A stretch of DNA of 64,000 bases from Hymenolepis diminuta (Eukaryota > Platyhelminthes > Cestoda > Cyclophyllidea > Hymenolepididae): positions 356,146-420,145 of the forward strand of contig CAADRB010000007.1 of NCBI GenBank assembly GCA_900708905.1. The letters run 5' to 3'. Below the pieces are notes generated by a model that was not told the origin of the DNA, searched no databases, and saw nothing but the letters and a program-made list of their open reading frames with translations. The position numbers and the translations under genes are program-made. Below are positions 1 to 15,000 of the stretch, piece by piece. Position 1 is the stretch's first letter. Each line of letters opens with the position of its first letter.

Positions 1-3000
1 TCTGTGTCATTGTGCCTGTTCGCCTGTCAACCCTTTTACCATATCTCTCTTTGCTAATGGAACCTCTCACCTATGTCATCAACTGTAATACGGTCAATCA
101 AGTGAGTGCCGCTATAGGGAGTAGTGAAATTCCACTATAGAATGTCTTCTTCAAATAACAACTACTTGCTCTTTGAGGATATTTAGATTGTCAATCTGCT
201 CTATAAAAATTGAGCGTTTGCAGTTCATTCATCAGAATTTTTGATTCCTTGATTCCGGTAACATTTGAATTGAATGGTCAATTATGATTATGTGTAAAGT
301 TCGTAAAATCAGATTCTTATTGGTATAACTACCATATCTTGTGAGAATGCAACCCCCAGTGATTGCCTTGGTTCTAGCCATCCTGAACACTTTCTGCTCC
401 CATCAACTGCGGTGAATTAGTTTTAGGTTAAAAACTTACCCAATTTTTTAGGAAAAGTGTTAACAGTACTTTGGTTGGATAAGGAGAAGGCATCCTGAAA
501 CCACTGATGAGAAACTTGTATTTTATCACCCCTCTTTTTGAGCACAATAATTACGAATGACTATTCACATCACTGGCTGTGCACTGATAACTGTCGATCT
601 CATTACCTCTTACTTGTCCGACGTGCACGTTTACAATCTGGTTCGCATAAAATACCTGCTCTCAAAATTCAAATCTGAACATCCCGAATTACATTGTCCA
701 TTTTTATAGATTACCGGAAAGACTTCAACTGTTTTTGTTTGTCTCCATTCAAATAAACTGATGTAAATCCAGTACCTATTGTACGCTTTCAGATACCTAC
801 TTCAGATAGGTTTCAATAGACTCTCTTACCTCAATAATTTGAGGCTTTCGTCTGTCGACGTAATCTGTTTTGTGTCATAAATCGTCATGTAAACGCCTTC
901 TTAAATATACATTTTTACTCGTCTCTTTTTAGGGTCTTCGTACTCTTGAGCTCTGTGTGGACAATATGCAACCTGACTTTCTCTACCAACATCTCTATCA
1001 AGTTCGCGGTGATATGCTACTGGGACTCTACACTTCTCTTCACTCCCAAAGCGAATATGTACAGAAGATGGCATTCAAGGTATGATCCTGCATTCGAATG
1101 CAATATCTCATCTTTAACTTTTAGGTTCTGGGAAAACTGGGTCGTTTCAACCGAGCGGATATATCTGATGTCCAGCGCCTTAATTTGAGTGTTAACTGTG
1201 GCGAAAGTGGACCTCTCCTCCGTTTCTGGCTACATGAATTTCCTCAGCACCCGGTTGATCTACCTATTCGTAGTCTTGTCGATTTTTCTGTTGAACTTAT
1301 CCAGGCATTTACCTCTACTTAATACTGTCTAAATACGTCCTACTTTTTATTAATGAGTAATATATATTGCAGGAGTCAACTGTTGATCACTTGAGTAGAA
1401 TTCGAGCTTGGCAATTTTTGCGTGGTGTCTGCATTTCGGCGCTTAATGTTCATATTCCATCCAGAAACCCAACCGGATATCTTGCTTATGAATTTATGGA
1501 TAATTTGAGCCCCTATCCACTGGGTTTACTCCGTGAGATCATTATCAATTTGAATTCACAATTGTCATTCCATGATGATAAGCCAAGTAAGTTTTGCCCT
1601 TCTAGGTTTGTTACTTTATTGAATTGCATGTCTTTACTTTTTTATTTACACTTAGACATTTACCACCTTGTAATGGTTAGAGTTATCGGTGGCATTTTCT
1701 TATCAACTTCGGTCACTCCTGAAATCCCTAATTCCGGTGTTTTCATGACTTTCCTTGTTCGTCATCTGACTCTTCTTGGTCTATTGGAAAAAAGGAAACC
1801 TATCCAATCGGTGGTTTTGTCTCCCCCAGGCTCAACGGTTTGTTGCTCTCCTCTACTATTTAATCTCATGTTGAGATATTTTCTAATAATCTCCTCTTCT
1901 CTAGGCTTCTGATGTCAGACTGCCTCTTGATTCACGAGTTTTGATTGAAGCCATCTGTTTTATAATGGGTTATGAGGAAAAAGAGTTGGTTCGAACCGGT
2001 TACATCATAATTGATGAGGTTCTCAGTACAGCAACAACGGCTATTGAAGCTGCTTTAAGCCAAGATGACTCCAACCAAGTATCTGCTAGTGATATTCTTC
2101 CGCGTCTATCGATGATGCAATACTTTGCAAAAGCTATTACTGATATGTTGTATCATCCGGCTTGGTTAGTTTCATTGCTATATTTTGATATCTTTCGCCT
2201 GATTGGTCTTCAATTCTTTTTTTCCTGCAGGTATGTGAAATGGGGAGGCTGTTGCACTCTTCTCTATCTACGTGACAGAATCTCTGTGAGCTGGTTTAGA
2301 GAACATTTGGTGGCTTTTTTGCGTGGTTTACTGCATTGTCTCCACGATCTGACCAACCAAATGGGACAAGGAGCTCTTGCTTTAGCTCAAAAGTGCTCAA
2401 AATCTCTAATTGAGTTTGTTTTCTCAAGCGAGGCTGCTCTATACACTCAACAGTCACCTCAAAAGTCTGGAGTTATTAAGGAGCCTTCATCGCAACATAG
2501 TGGTAAGCGATCATCAGCTACTCGACGTAAACCCGTTGCAACTACAAGTAAACGGAGTGGAACCCCAAGAAGAAAGTCATCAATACGAGGTAAAGAGACC
2601 GATTCACCTACTCACGATTACGTAGAAGATATAGACATTCCTGAAACCGCCTCAACACTCCCTTCATCTCTACCTCCAGATGTCATCTCCCAGACACCGC
2701 TAATGAATGCCGTATTGAATGAATTGGTAGAGTCATTACTGAGTGAAACTAAGATTGTGCGAGCCCAAGTACGCAGTCTCCTTTCTGTGATAGCCGAATG
2801 CCTCTCAATACCACTGGGTACTCTATTAAAGCCACATATCCATCTTATTGATGGTTGGTTGCCTCCTAAGAATCGCAGTCATAGACTCTCCTGTCTGCCA
2901 CTATCAACACAAATCGCGATTCTTGAGACGAACTACTTCCTGTGTCGAGAAGTACCACATGGTGCGGGTCTTTTGCACTACTCTCCAACTAATCGTCGTT

Positions 3001-6000
3001 GTGATAATCGTTTTCTTGCTGATATGCGAGCTATTATGGAAGCACCATTGCCTAGTTCAGCAGATATTCCATCGCAAAGTACACAGCTCAGAGGCTTGGC
3101 ACCTCCTCAAAATATACTCTCATCCCTTCAACTTCAAATGGCTGTAAATTTGAAAATAGTTGCTGCTCAGGTCCTCTCTACGATGCACTACCTTGATGCT
3201 CAAAAGGCAACTATTCTTGGAGCACTGTTTAAGGGTAATTGGGGGAGTCTTTCTATTCGACTAGTCACTTGAGGAAATATTGAATATCTTCCGTTTTTTC
3301 TCTTGTAGGTATCTGCTCGGAAGATGCAACCATCCACAGATCTGTGTTTGAGAGTACCAAAGTATTTGTAGGACACTCTACAATATACTTGGAGTTGCGA
3401 AACACCCTTGTACGACCTATTTTGCCAAATTTCCGTCAAACCAGCAATATTCGTTTGGCCTCCATTCGTCAGTTGGCCTACTGCGCTGAACTCTTTCCGA
3501 GCACCTTTAGTGAACGCTTCTGTGAAACTATAGATGTAAGTTGGGTATTTGGCTCTCCATCTTGCAATGCCAGCTAATTCTCTTCCTATTTTAATGAGAA
3601 TCTCCTATGTATAATCTGGCGCACACTGAATCGTATTCTGATCAATATTGTAAGTAGGTAGATCTTGATCTAATTATTATGATGATGGATATATATATAT
3701 ACTCTTAAATGACCAATGACCGTCTGGTTATTGATACTTCTATTGTACATTGTGATATTTTGAACAAGTGGACACATAACTTTAGGTTTAAATGTTAAAG
3801 GGTGTGTAAGGCATTTGAGGTCACCTTACGCACTTTTAGGAAAACAGAAAATTGAACTTAATGGTTGAACCTTACTATTTTTTGTAACAAAACAAATAAA
3901 CATTATAGCTATTAACCTAGGTTTTATTCTATGTATCCTCCTTCGACTTCTATCACCTACTCAGTCCGAGTCCAAAAGCGCAACTGAAAGCTTTCGTCAG
4001 GTGGTCTTTATTCATATCCTCCATTGCTCGAGCTATTGTTTCCGTCGTAGAAGGGGATTTGGTATTATATAGATGCTTATTGACTTCGTTTTGAACCACG
4101 AACCTTCGCACATGTAATAATCCAAAGGATTAAGGTCTGGTGAGTAGGTACAAGGCAGCCATAAGTTTGGTGTGACATGATGATGATGATCGTGTGTTTC
4201 GAGAGTTTTAAGGGGATGCAGCCGAATCTTGTTAGAAAACATAGTGTCTTTCATTGGCTATGCTGTTTATTCAAGGCACCTTGACAATAATGGTTTGAAG
4301 AGTCTCCACATAGGCATCCACATCTGTATTGACTCTAAAACCCTGTGGAAAAATGGAGGAGTCATGATGTGCCCCTCCCTAACTACTAACATCACCGAAG
4401 ATCATCACTGTTGCTTGCTGGAAACAGTTGGAANNNNNNNNNNNNNNNNNNNNNNNNNNNNNNNNNNNNNNNNNNNNNNNNNNNNNNNNNNNNNNNNNNN
4501 NNNNNNNNNNNNNNNNNNNNNNNNNNNNNNNNNNNNNNNNNNNNNNNNNNNNNNNNNNNNNNNNNNNNNNNNNNNNNNNNNNNNNNNNNNNNNNNNNNNN
4601 NNNNNNNNNNNNNNNNNNNNNNNNNNNNNNNNNNNNNNNNNNNNNNNNNNNNNNNNNNNNNNNNNNNNNNNNNNNNNNNNNNNNNNNNNNNNNNNNNNNN
4701 NNNNNNNNNNNNNNNNNNNNNNNNNNNNNNNNNNNNNNNNNNNNNNNNNNNNNNNNNNNNNNNNNNNNNNNNNNNNNNNNNNNNNNNNNNNNNNNNNNNN
4801 NNNNNNNNNNNNNNNNNNNNNNNNNNNNNNNNNNNNNNNNNNNNNNNNNNNNNNNNNNNNNNNNNNNNNNNNNNNNNNNNNNNNNNNNNNNNNNNNNNNN
4901 NNNNNNGTTTTCATTCAACAACTCCTTTCTAACTTTGGAACCGAAAGATGTGGCGACTTTTAGAAATCGTGCAATTTCTAGAGTGCTGTATTTCGCTTTC
5001 GCAGACACCATTACAGGGTGCCTTTTCATTTCATTAACTATAGTAGTATCTGCCATAAGCTTCTCTGATAGGAAAATACCCAAATTATGTATTGTGTTAG
5101 TTTAAATTACAAAAATATAAGCGTCCTTAAATACCTTACACACTCTGTATTAGAGAGAGTTTTTGAGGATCTGTTTCATGTGGTCTGAAATCTATATTTA
5201 TTAAGTTCTCGATTTATATTAAAATAAGGAAATTTAAATATCAGATTGTAACAGAAGTTCTGTCCATTTTTTATTTGAATTAAAGTGAAAATTTTGTCAA
5301 AAATGCGTTTATTTAGTGTTCAACATGGTCACCATTTTTATTAATTACAGCTTGCCATTAGCATTCTCATTCCTTCTCAGCCTTTGAGACTTTCCCAGCC
5401 AAGTCTTTTCATTTCTCTATAATATGGTCATATGGCGGCTTACGTGAAAGGTTTTGCTCGGTTGTCTAGTAATGCAGGTTGGATTTTCATCAATGCCAAC
5501 TTGCAATTGGCATCCTACTCTCAGTTAGTCTTTCAGGCTGAAGTCATCCCTTTTGAAACCACCTGCAGAAAACCACTTCCTGCAGGTCTTTTCATTCACA
5601 ACATCATTTCCATGAGTGTCTTTGAGTGATTTTGCTGCTCAGCTTGTCGTGTTTCCTCTATGAAATTCAAACAGTAAAATATGCCTGATATTTTCTTTAT
5701 TTGGTGTGTACATTAAGGCCAGAAATAGTTATTAATAACGATAATTATCACACAATCTGCAAGAAGAAATAATATTTTATTAGTTACCATAGATATTCGA
5801 TAATAGAAATAGTCGTGCCCTAAACACATAGCTCAAAAATTCGACAGAACTTCTGTTACAACCTGATGCATCCGGAAACTGGGCCTTTAAAGCCGTTGCC
5901 GTACTTTACTGTTCTTGTGTGAATTCCCATAGAGTGAGTTTTCACAATTTATAAGAGACGGGGATCAATTTTTTTGGAAGTTTCATCCATGGTAGATTGG

Positions 6001-9000
6001 TTAGACTTCAGATTTCCTTTAAGTCTTGATTGATTTGTTTAAACTTTAGAGAGCAAAGTATCCCAGAGTGATCAGGAGGGAGAACAGATGCAACTAGTTC
6101 AGAACGATGATTTTGCGTATCCCTTCTGGCGCTTCCTGATAGCTGATGATTAAGATATTTTTAGTTACGAGAATTGGAGAGAATTTTCATTTGCGACGTA
6201 AAAGTCAGGTTATCCTTGTCGAAGTTTTGTTGTGGTATCTCTCAGAAGAATACGCTGAGCAACCTATTTCTATATCAAGTCTTTGCAAGGGTATAATCCT
6301 ATAATTTGTCTTCTCGCAGCATTCAGAAAATTGTGAAATGGTTGTTTGCCAACGAATTCAGACATCCCTGGTTAGATGCTCATCAGTGCATATCCAGTGA
6401 GCAAAATGGCCAATCGCACTGGTAAAATCGGGCTAGTAAATGGGATAGCGGGTCTCAGGTTTATCCTTCTATCAAAAATGAATGTTGAGAAACGCTCCCC
6501 TAAAAGGGGCTTGTGATTTATAATGGCTAAACTCCTGACAGTCATAAGTAAGATTATAGCTAATGATTCTATGGAGAATAAGAAAGTTGATTCTAGTTCT
6601 GCCTAGTACAGGGTCGAGCGCACGAGAATATGGTACTCCATAAAGTAATGGATGATAGGACCAGGCGCTTCATTTTTTTACCTTGTGCTAACTGTCGGTT
6701 CCCGTTTTCGTCGTACTTAACCATTTTCTTTCACAGAACATCCTGGTGAATTTTGTGAACAAGAGCAGTCCAGAGGCTCTTCCGCAAAGCCTGGAGATGA
6801 TGTCAGCGCTCATGGAACTCTTTCCCCTTATCCCACTGGCTAAGGAGAAGTATGTTCATTCCCTCCTCAGTATGGTGATCAAGGTGGAAAAGCAACTCTT
6901 CATTGAAAAGACTAGTCCCTTGCGTCTGCCTCTTGTTCGTTTCCTCGTGCGCTATCCTAAGGAGACTTTTGAAAATGTCTTGAATGGATTTTCTAGGCCT
7001 GATGATACCCATGCACAAAGAATAATTCTGGCATGTTTAGCATATTGATTGGAATCTTGCGTGACTCTTTTGGTAGTATTTTAATATTTTTTTTCTTTTT
7101 TAGCATTTAGTGACACTTCCTGAAGGCAAGCCACTATTGAAATATCTCATTGAAAACATCTCTCTATTAGTTGACTTGATTCGTCCTCAAGATTCTGAAC
7201 CTGGTATGTTTTTCTCTTTTTTATAAATGGTTATTCAATTAGTGTATTAATTTGCTTCTTTCTGTCAGGTTTGTAGATACATCATTTTTTAAATCTAGAA
7301 TATGATATGGTCTGTGAAATACGACAATTTTTTCATGTGTCTTTACCCAATAGCCAGCTTAAATTTGAAATATCGTGACATTTACTAATTATTGTTTTTC
7401 GGTTGCTTATTATGATTAGTTTTTCTCTCATGCTCAAATGCTATAGACGTTCATGTAAGTTACGGCTTAACTATATCTCTTCAGTTTAGGCTTTTAAGTA
7501 CTCTAAAATTAAGAGTTTTCCTCGAATAGCACTTATCTCTTCCGTGATGTTGATGCTCTTTTCTAGTTAGCGTCTATGTTTTTTAAACGCACCGAAGAAA
7601 TTTTAATTAACTTTGTTGACGGTACACAATCTCCCTAAAATCTTACAAATTCGTCTTGATTTATTTGACAACTTAGTGCCAGTTTGCTTGAAGCATGTTT
7701 CCAATGCTGCCGAAAGGCTAAGTTTTCATTGTTACCACTTGGTCGTTGAATTTTCTAAGGTGATCTGTTGAGTAGGCTTTTTGAAAGTACAGTAGTATTA
7801 ATCTGATTATTGCAAACATCTAGTACTATTGTTCAAAGGTTCAAATGCCCCTGTTATTTGTCCCACAGATAAGTTTTTCCTCTTTTTCCTTTACAGCAGC
7901 AGCATATGAGACCACAGCTTTTTCCTTACCCAAATCCAACGGACCCCTTACAAAGGCGTCAAATTTCCACCTCGGGTTGCGTCTTGTCCACATTCTTTTC
8001 CATCACTGCCGTGAATGGTTCCTCTCAGTCCTACCTTCTAATGATCAAAGTATCCTTTCTTGCTCCGCCGATGACTTTCCACTTGTACGAGTGGTACTCG
8101 ACATCTGGAACTCAGCCTTTTTCTGGCGTCGTCACTCCTACTTCACTGTGGTCAAGTTACAAGAACTTCAGCCCCATGTTGCACTTAGCCTTCTCTTGGA
8201 AGATACTGGAGATGAAGGAAAGAGGATCATTCCTTCCACTCCTACTGCTTCTATGACTTCCACGTTACAGAGTGAGACATTGGAGAACTTGACCATGTCC
8301 AGAGTGCGAATCTATGAAGGTGTCACTGATTTGAGTCACGTTATTGAACCCTTCGCTCTTCTTGAGATTCTGATGACTTGTGCAGAGAGCCGACGGAATG
8401 ATTTTGATCTTCTATTCAGCATTATTGCTGGAATGTCAAGGTATCACTGTGTGGGACAGAATCCCCTTCCACGTTTTATTCAACGTCTGGCCAAAGAGGC
8501 CTCAGTGGCCTGGTGTCGAGAGATTTTCCTATACTTTGTCGTTCTCATGAACAAGCGTATAGAAGCTTCAGATGTTACTGCTGCTAAAACTGTCAGTAAG
8601 AAGAAACAGCAGGCATCAAGTGATTCAACACTGAGTCGTCGGGGTATCTCCACTTCAGTGGCAAAATATCTTGAAACATCTGAAGCACATGCTAAACTTC
8701 TGGCGATTTTCATCATACCTTGTTTGTATCAAGCGCTGCAAACTGATCCAGCTGGACTTATTGCACTCGGAAAGCCTCCTAAACCTAATGAGTCCAATTG
8801 TACGTTGGTTTTCCTTTCCTTAATCGTATGGTAAAAGGACAAAATAGCCTGATTTCTATATTTTAGGTGATGATCTGGTACATGTTCTCGTCGACCTGAT
8901 GTCCAGGGATCAGGATGCTAAGAAGTCCACAGGTCTAAGGATCATGTACTATCAAATCGCTTCTCTCTTCGTGTACTACGCTCCTGCATATGTGCAGGAT

Positions 9001-12000
9001 GCTTCCTCAAAGTAAACTCTCTATTCATACTATCCGTTTCTTTTGTGATCAGTGTTAACCCATTTTCTATTTGCTTTTAGAGAGAAAAGCTACCGTTTTA
9101 AAGAGATCATCGGCCAGGTGGAGCATTGTATTACCAGTAGTATGAGTGTAGTCGATCTACAAGAGAAGTATATGGGTCTGCAGGTTATTGCCAACACAAT
9201 CTTGCACTTCTACCCTCTGATGGGCCATTTGTCAGGCGATGTGTTCCAAGCGCTCACTAAGGGGCCTCAAACTGAAGTTAGGAAGATGGTCATCCCCGCA
9301 ATTGATGTTCTACTCCCTGTTTGGGTCACTGGACCGAATGAACAGGTAGGGAGGAAGGAAGACGTTGTTGTGGATTAAATACTGGAATCACTAGATGTGA
9401 AGCTACAAAATATGGGACGGCAAGAATTTAGTAGGGATATTACTTCAATGAGAAGTAAGGGGGAGGGAGAAGCTACAAAGGTTGAAAGTAGATGAAATGT
9501 CTTTGATAAAAGCTGACAGGAGAAGCTGGCTAAAGAGTCTGGCTGATAGAAGTCGAGAGAAGAGGGCCGGTGTGGTAGAAGCTGGGATGTCGGAGTCGGT
9601 CCTAGGAAAAATTATACCAGCGTGGGTATGGAGTTGGAATATTTAAGGGACAGTAAAGAATTCCATTGGGGATTTAGACGTAAACTCATGGTAATTAAAA
9701 AGGCGGAAGGGGAATGTTGTGTCCGACTACTGCTTGAGTCACCTTAAATGTTTGATAGCTGTTACTCTAGAATCATGTAAAACTTATGAAAAATTTTGAA
9801 CTTATTTCTTCTTGTAATTGTTTTTGGTAAATAACGGATTTTTTTGCCGTCAGATTAATAACTGTATTTCACTTCCTTGTAGAAGGAACTGGCGTTGATA
9901 TTGAAGAAGGCTATGCAGGAGGATCAAAGTGTTCAATCTGTTGCTCATTTTCTGTAAGATTGTCAATATTGGCTACTGCGTAATACGTAGTAAACCTCAT
10001 CCCTTACTGGTAATGATTCTTTTTATTTTTTTAGGGGAATAGTCTTGAGACATTCAAATCTATTCTATCCCGTCAGAAATATTCTTATTAACGCTCTCAT
10101 AATTACCATCAATCGTCTATCAACACAATTGGTGACTTGACTTTTTACCTGCCTCCCATTAGCGTTCATTGAAGTCTTCTTAATGTGGTGCCTCTTATTC
10201 TTTGTTTAGCTTCCAATTGATCAAAGACGAATGATTTTATCCGTAATTGAAGTTGTTATGAAATGGGACATGCGATGCTTTGCGGAACAGAAGGAGTATC
10301 TTGAACAACAAAAGGACAAAGAACCGTCTAATTCATCGGTACGTATTTGATTGTTCGCTAATTTGATATTAAACTTGTTAGAGGAAGGCCACAACTATTA
10401 TTAGAGCAAACTTTCTAGTTCCTAGTCTCTTCCCTACAGACAATATGGGATGGAAACAGATAATGCATCTGACCATTTTGAGTAGGGGGAGACGCGGTGA
10501 GCGAATAGATGAATGAGCTATAAGGAAAAGAGACAAGCGTAAGGTTTAACAATGGGAAAAATGAGTAGACAACTTAAGAGAATGGTTGACAACATTGAAA
10601 TGTGCATGGCAGTTGTAATATTTCTTCCATGGTTAAGTGTACTTTGATTGGATTGTCGTAGAAAGGACAATTGGTCGTCTATTATCTTAGGGCCTGTATA
10701 ATTCTACTGAGTTATCACCCTACTAACTTCTTTCAATATTCTCTACATAACAAAGCGGAGAGAAGGCAAGGGAGTATCGAGCGGAGCTCACTAGGAAAAG
10801 ACCAGAAGCCTCGAGAGGTAAGGAGAGGTGTGGGTTGAGGTTTGGCTGCAGATATGTTGCACGTTTGCAAGGCTGTTTATATAAGCAAATAAAGCAGTCT
10901 GGAGACAAGGGCTGGAGTGGAGCCTATGTGCCAGTGAAGTTCCTAGTGTACTTTGGGAAAATATTAGCTTAGATCGATCGACTGAGTTAACTAGGGATGT
11001 CCGTAACTATAGGGAGACTCAACCGGTTGTTGAACAAATGTTTTGTCCATACAGAGGATTAATCTAGTTGTTGTCATAAAACATTAATTCAAAGTTTTTT
11101 CATTCAAGGCTCCGGAACGGGAGTACATCCTTTTGGAAAAGCCCATTCGTGATCAAATGTGCAACTTCTTGGTGCGTTATGCCTGTCAATGCATGGAACC
11201 CACCCCAAACGGACCAACTACGGAGTCCTCTGCAAAGAGAGCCCTCTCGCTTATTGAAACCGTAATGTCAAGCGATGTTTGGGGTGGCCCGACTTGTGAT
11301 TTGCGCTTGGGTTTTATCGATAGAAATCTCTGCTATGAAGAGTCTCCACCTGTTCAAGTCAATTCCCAACAACAACAGCCAGTTCAAGTTGTTCTACCCT
11401 CTGTTATCCTCATGACTGTTGAAGTTCTCCGTACTGTCTACTCTACTCTTGTAAGTTTGACGCTTTATCTTCTCTCTTTTGACTCGTGTGCCCTAACAAT
11501 TTGTGTTTCCTTTTGATTTCAGGATAGTCCAACTCTACTTGTAAACATTAAGCACTTTAACAGGGCTCTTCTCAGTCTTCTCTCGCGTTATCCGGTTAAC
11601 TTCCGTCTAGTTCGAGCCTCTTCTGGTCTTATCAAAGCTCTGTTGAATAAATACCCCGCGGAACCTGCCAACAGACAGAAAATAACGAACTACCCGGAGC
11701 TCAATGACCTCTATGAATATGTCATTAAGTTTATTCATGAGGCAATCACCGCTTATACGGACAGGTTTGATGACGCACCCTTGAACATATTTGTCATACT
11801 TTGGAGGTCTGTATAATAAGTCCTTTTCTTTCCTTTTACCTTCAGTACCACTCGAACACCCGGTCTAATTCCTCGTCTACAGTCGGCTTTCTGTCTTTTC
11901 ACAACCACTCAGCAGGCTCAGACAAACCCTTACGCCTTTGTAGATCGTTGTCTTTCTCCGTTGGTGAAATTATTTCATCGATTAGTAATCGACGTCGTTG

Positions 12001-15000
12001 GACAATCTACCGGTAACTCAACCCAGGATTCGGCTACTCTGAGTCGTAAGTCTTTAGATCTCACTATTCGTTAAAGTTTCAAATTGTAGACTCTATCAGT
12101 ATTCTTCAATTTTCATAGATTTGACCGACATTTTAATTCAAACATTGGATATACTCAAATCAAGGCTGAATGTGCTCAATGCGGATGTGCGGAAGAATTC
12201 CTTCGGACCAGACTTTATGATAATTCTTGAGAGATCACGGGATGCCAAACTCTTCAGAGCCGCAGTTCGAATTCTACGTGATTGGGTGAATATGCCGAAA
12301 GCAGAGGAGCACTTTGCTCCCGCTGTACGTGAGAAAGTGGCATTCTTTATTCGTCTCTGGAATGCCTATCCCCGTTGGTCCGAGCATAATGATGTGGCTC
12401 GTGAGATACTTGACTGTATTTATCAGGTGAGCATATCCTCCCATCCATTTATTTATTTATATTAAACTATTGATCGTTATTTACATCAGGTGTTTTCTTT
12501 TCCAGGTATATATTAATGTGAGCAATAAATCCTTCGAATTATTCACAAAGATGACACAGGCTTTCTGTTGCGCCATGCTTAGTCCACTTCCAGATATTCG
12601 TGAGAAGTTCTTGAACCGCTTCCTTTTTGGATCAGATATTACTTCTATAGATATCTATAGCGATAATTGTGAAACAATAGGCTCGAAATCTTCCTATACA
12701 CCAACGGCAGCAAAAAGTGAACTCTTTATTCGCCTTCTCTTCCTATTTGAATCGTGTCCATGGGATGACCAGTATTATAAAGATGGGTTCTGGTTGCCCA
12801 TTTTCTTTGATGTAAGCTGAAATTCATTATTTTAACATCGTTTTTTTTTGTATATGTAGCACTTTAATTAACAAGTAAATACTTTGCAAGTTTGCCGTTC
12901 AAAATTAGAATGCATAATTCAACTTTATTTTTCGTTTCCTACTGCGGTTTTGTTATAATTTCTCAAAATTTGACTGTTTTGATTATTTCAAATATTGAAT
13001 AGTAGATCAAAATTTTGTTGATTCAGCCATTTGTCTCTAATTTTTTAATCTTCGTGTGAGCTTTGATCACTTTTTATTAAGGTTATCATGCTGTACTTTT
13101 CTTTCGCGAAATTTCGTAATTAATTTACCTTCCATCTTTAAACAACACTCCTTTTTTATATTTTTATTGCCCACATTACAGCAAAAAATTTACGAAGTTA
13201 GATGGTGGGATAGTCTAGGTGGGGAAATAAGGGAAACAATAAATAAGCCTAGTAAAGTTGAAACACGAGAGAGGGGTCAACAATAAGTAATAAAGCCGAG
13301 GTATCAGGAGTGTAACTATATTTGAATTTAGGAGTATTGGATGTCTATATTTCAAAAGGAAATTAGTGCAGTTTGTGACATTTTAATGTTCAATCTTCAT
13401 CATTTGATTCCCGAGTCCCCAGGTAGGAGTGTGTCCACTATATTCAAAACTTGTATATTCTTACAGATAAGAGCAAATGGATGGGACTAGCAGCGACACA
13501 TTACAACTCATTCAAGGTGAACTCCCGCTAATTCCATTTTTGGCAAATCCCACTCATGTTCTTAAAATAATGTCCATTTTGTTTAAGGGAATTTCAGGTC
13601 CGTTACCATCTAACTATGCTACTGAGGAAAGGTAATTATAATCGGCCCGCTCCCCAAAACTTTACCGAGGTTTTTATTTGTGGGTCAAAATCTTGCTATT
13701 CGGCTATTATCTATTCAGGTTTCAACAGACTGAGCGTTATGCGATTGACAGTTGTATTATATAAAAGAGTATCAAATACGCGCAGGAGTTTTCATATGTG
13801 CCCCTATTTGTCTATCTTAGCGTATCGTATGAGCTTTGACGTGTTATATCTGTTTCAGGTTCTCCTTTGCGATGCTGACTTCAACAGACCCTCCGTGATT
13901 GCTCAAACAGAGGCTCGGTTCGCCTCATTTCCATCTGAAATTATGCCTAAATCTTCATCTGCTGCACCCATTCCCCCCAAAATCACTGATCTTTTCGACA
14001 CTACCGACCTGAAACCAGATGACGCGGCCGAACCATCACAAGGGGACGATCAAATGACTTACAAGTCCCAGAAAACCTTTGAACTCTTGATGAATCAGCA
14101 AGCAGACGCTTTCAATGATATTAAAAAAGTGAGAATATTTTTCACCTGATTTGGAAAACGTCGCATCTTTCTGATTTGATTCACCTTTTTACGATTTTAG
14201 GCATCATTTAAAGAAACTCTTCGCGGTTTCCTCAACCTGATTCACTTACGACCTGCCATTGCTAGTCAGCTATTTGGCCAACTATGGCATTGTCTATGGC
14301 ATCGATTCCTGGTTCGTGAATCGTGCAATCGTCTGCCTTACCCTAATGCCACAGAACATCCTGATGTTGCAGCCAACCCTTCTGACTCGGCACTAGTACC
14401 AGTGCTGAACACCACCATCAATGGAAACCTCGATACTAGAAACTCCACTGAAAGACGGATTGATCTTGTGAAATTCGTCAATCAATTTATCATATCAGAT
14501 GCTCATGTCAGTATAAATGAGGGAATACCTAGTCCACTAGGCTATACTGTTGCAAGCTTTGGAACTACCGCGGATTATCTACTTTCTGCTATACCTAATG
14601 GTGTTATGATGGTGAGTTTTTAGGTTACTGTCAATGCATTCTGTCTTCTCTTGCTAATCTTGAGTTTCCTCTCTTTGTGTAGTATATTGCAAACGACTTC
14701 AACCAATGGTATAACATGGTCCTCTTGCTTGAATCCCTTTGTGCCCGAGCACAACGTGCTTTGGCAAACGGTAGCTACAATTCGCAGGTGGATTTTGATC
14801 TTAATATGACGGCTACGGCAAAAGCTGATGGAAGTGCAGGAGATGTTCCTCTGGGAACTAGTTCTATTGCCTTGCTTGCTGTCTACGATCGAATTGGGGA
14901 GGAAGACTATCCGGTGGCCGCTTGGTGGCATCGTCTCTCCTCGATCTGCTCCGGTACTCACAGAATCAGGAATCTTGCTCGCAGTCAACTTCTTAGGTTC

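Larger units (their letters stand above)
3536..6736 (+). other. TRRAP intron filled with transposons
   Basis: A 3.2-kb intron between the exons at 3309-3535 and 6737-7034. It holds a mariner-type element (3798-5147), a second internally deleted mariner (5241-5866) and a SINE-like repeat near 6355-6475. The rest is unassigned. Confidence 0.75.

Noticed and set aside
4229..5105. Long open frames of 169-244 codons across 4434-4906
   Set aside because: They exist only because the N run hides stops; the real content is a decayed mariner transposase on the minus strand.
13467..13631. Possible extra TRRAP exon between 12811 and 13859
   Set aside because: Every frame that fits the splice phases meets a stop. 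Joining 12811 directly to 13859 keeps phase 0 and gives FWLPIFFDVLLCDADF, which follows the TRRAP pattern FWIKQCIELLLAV.
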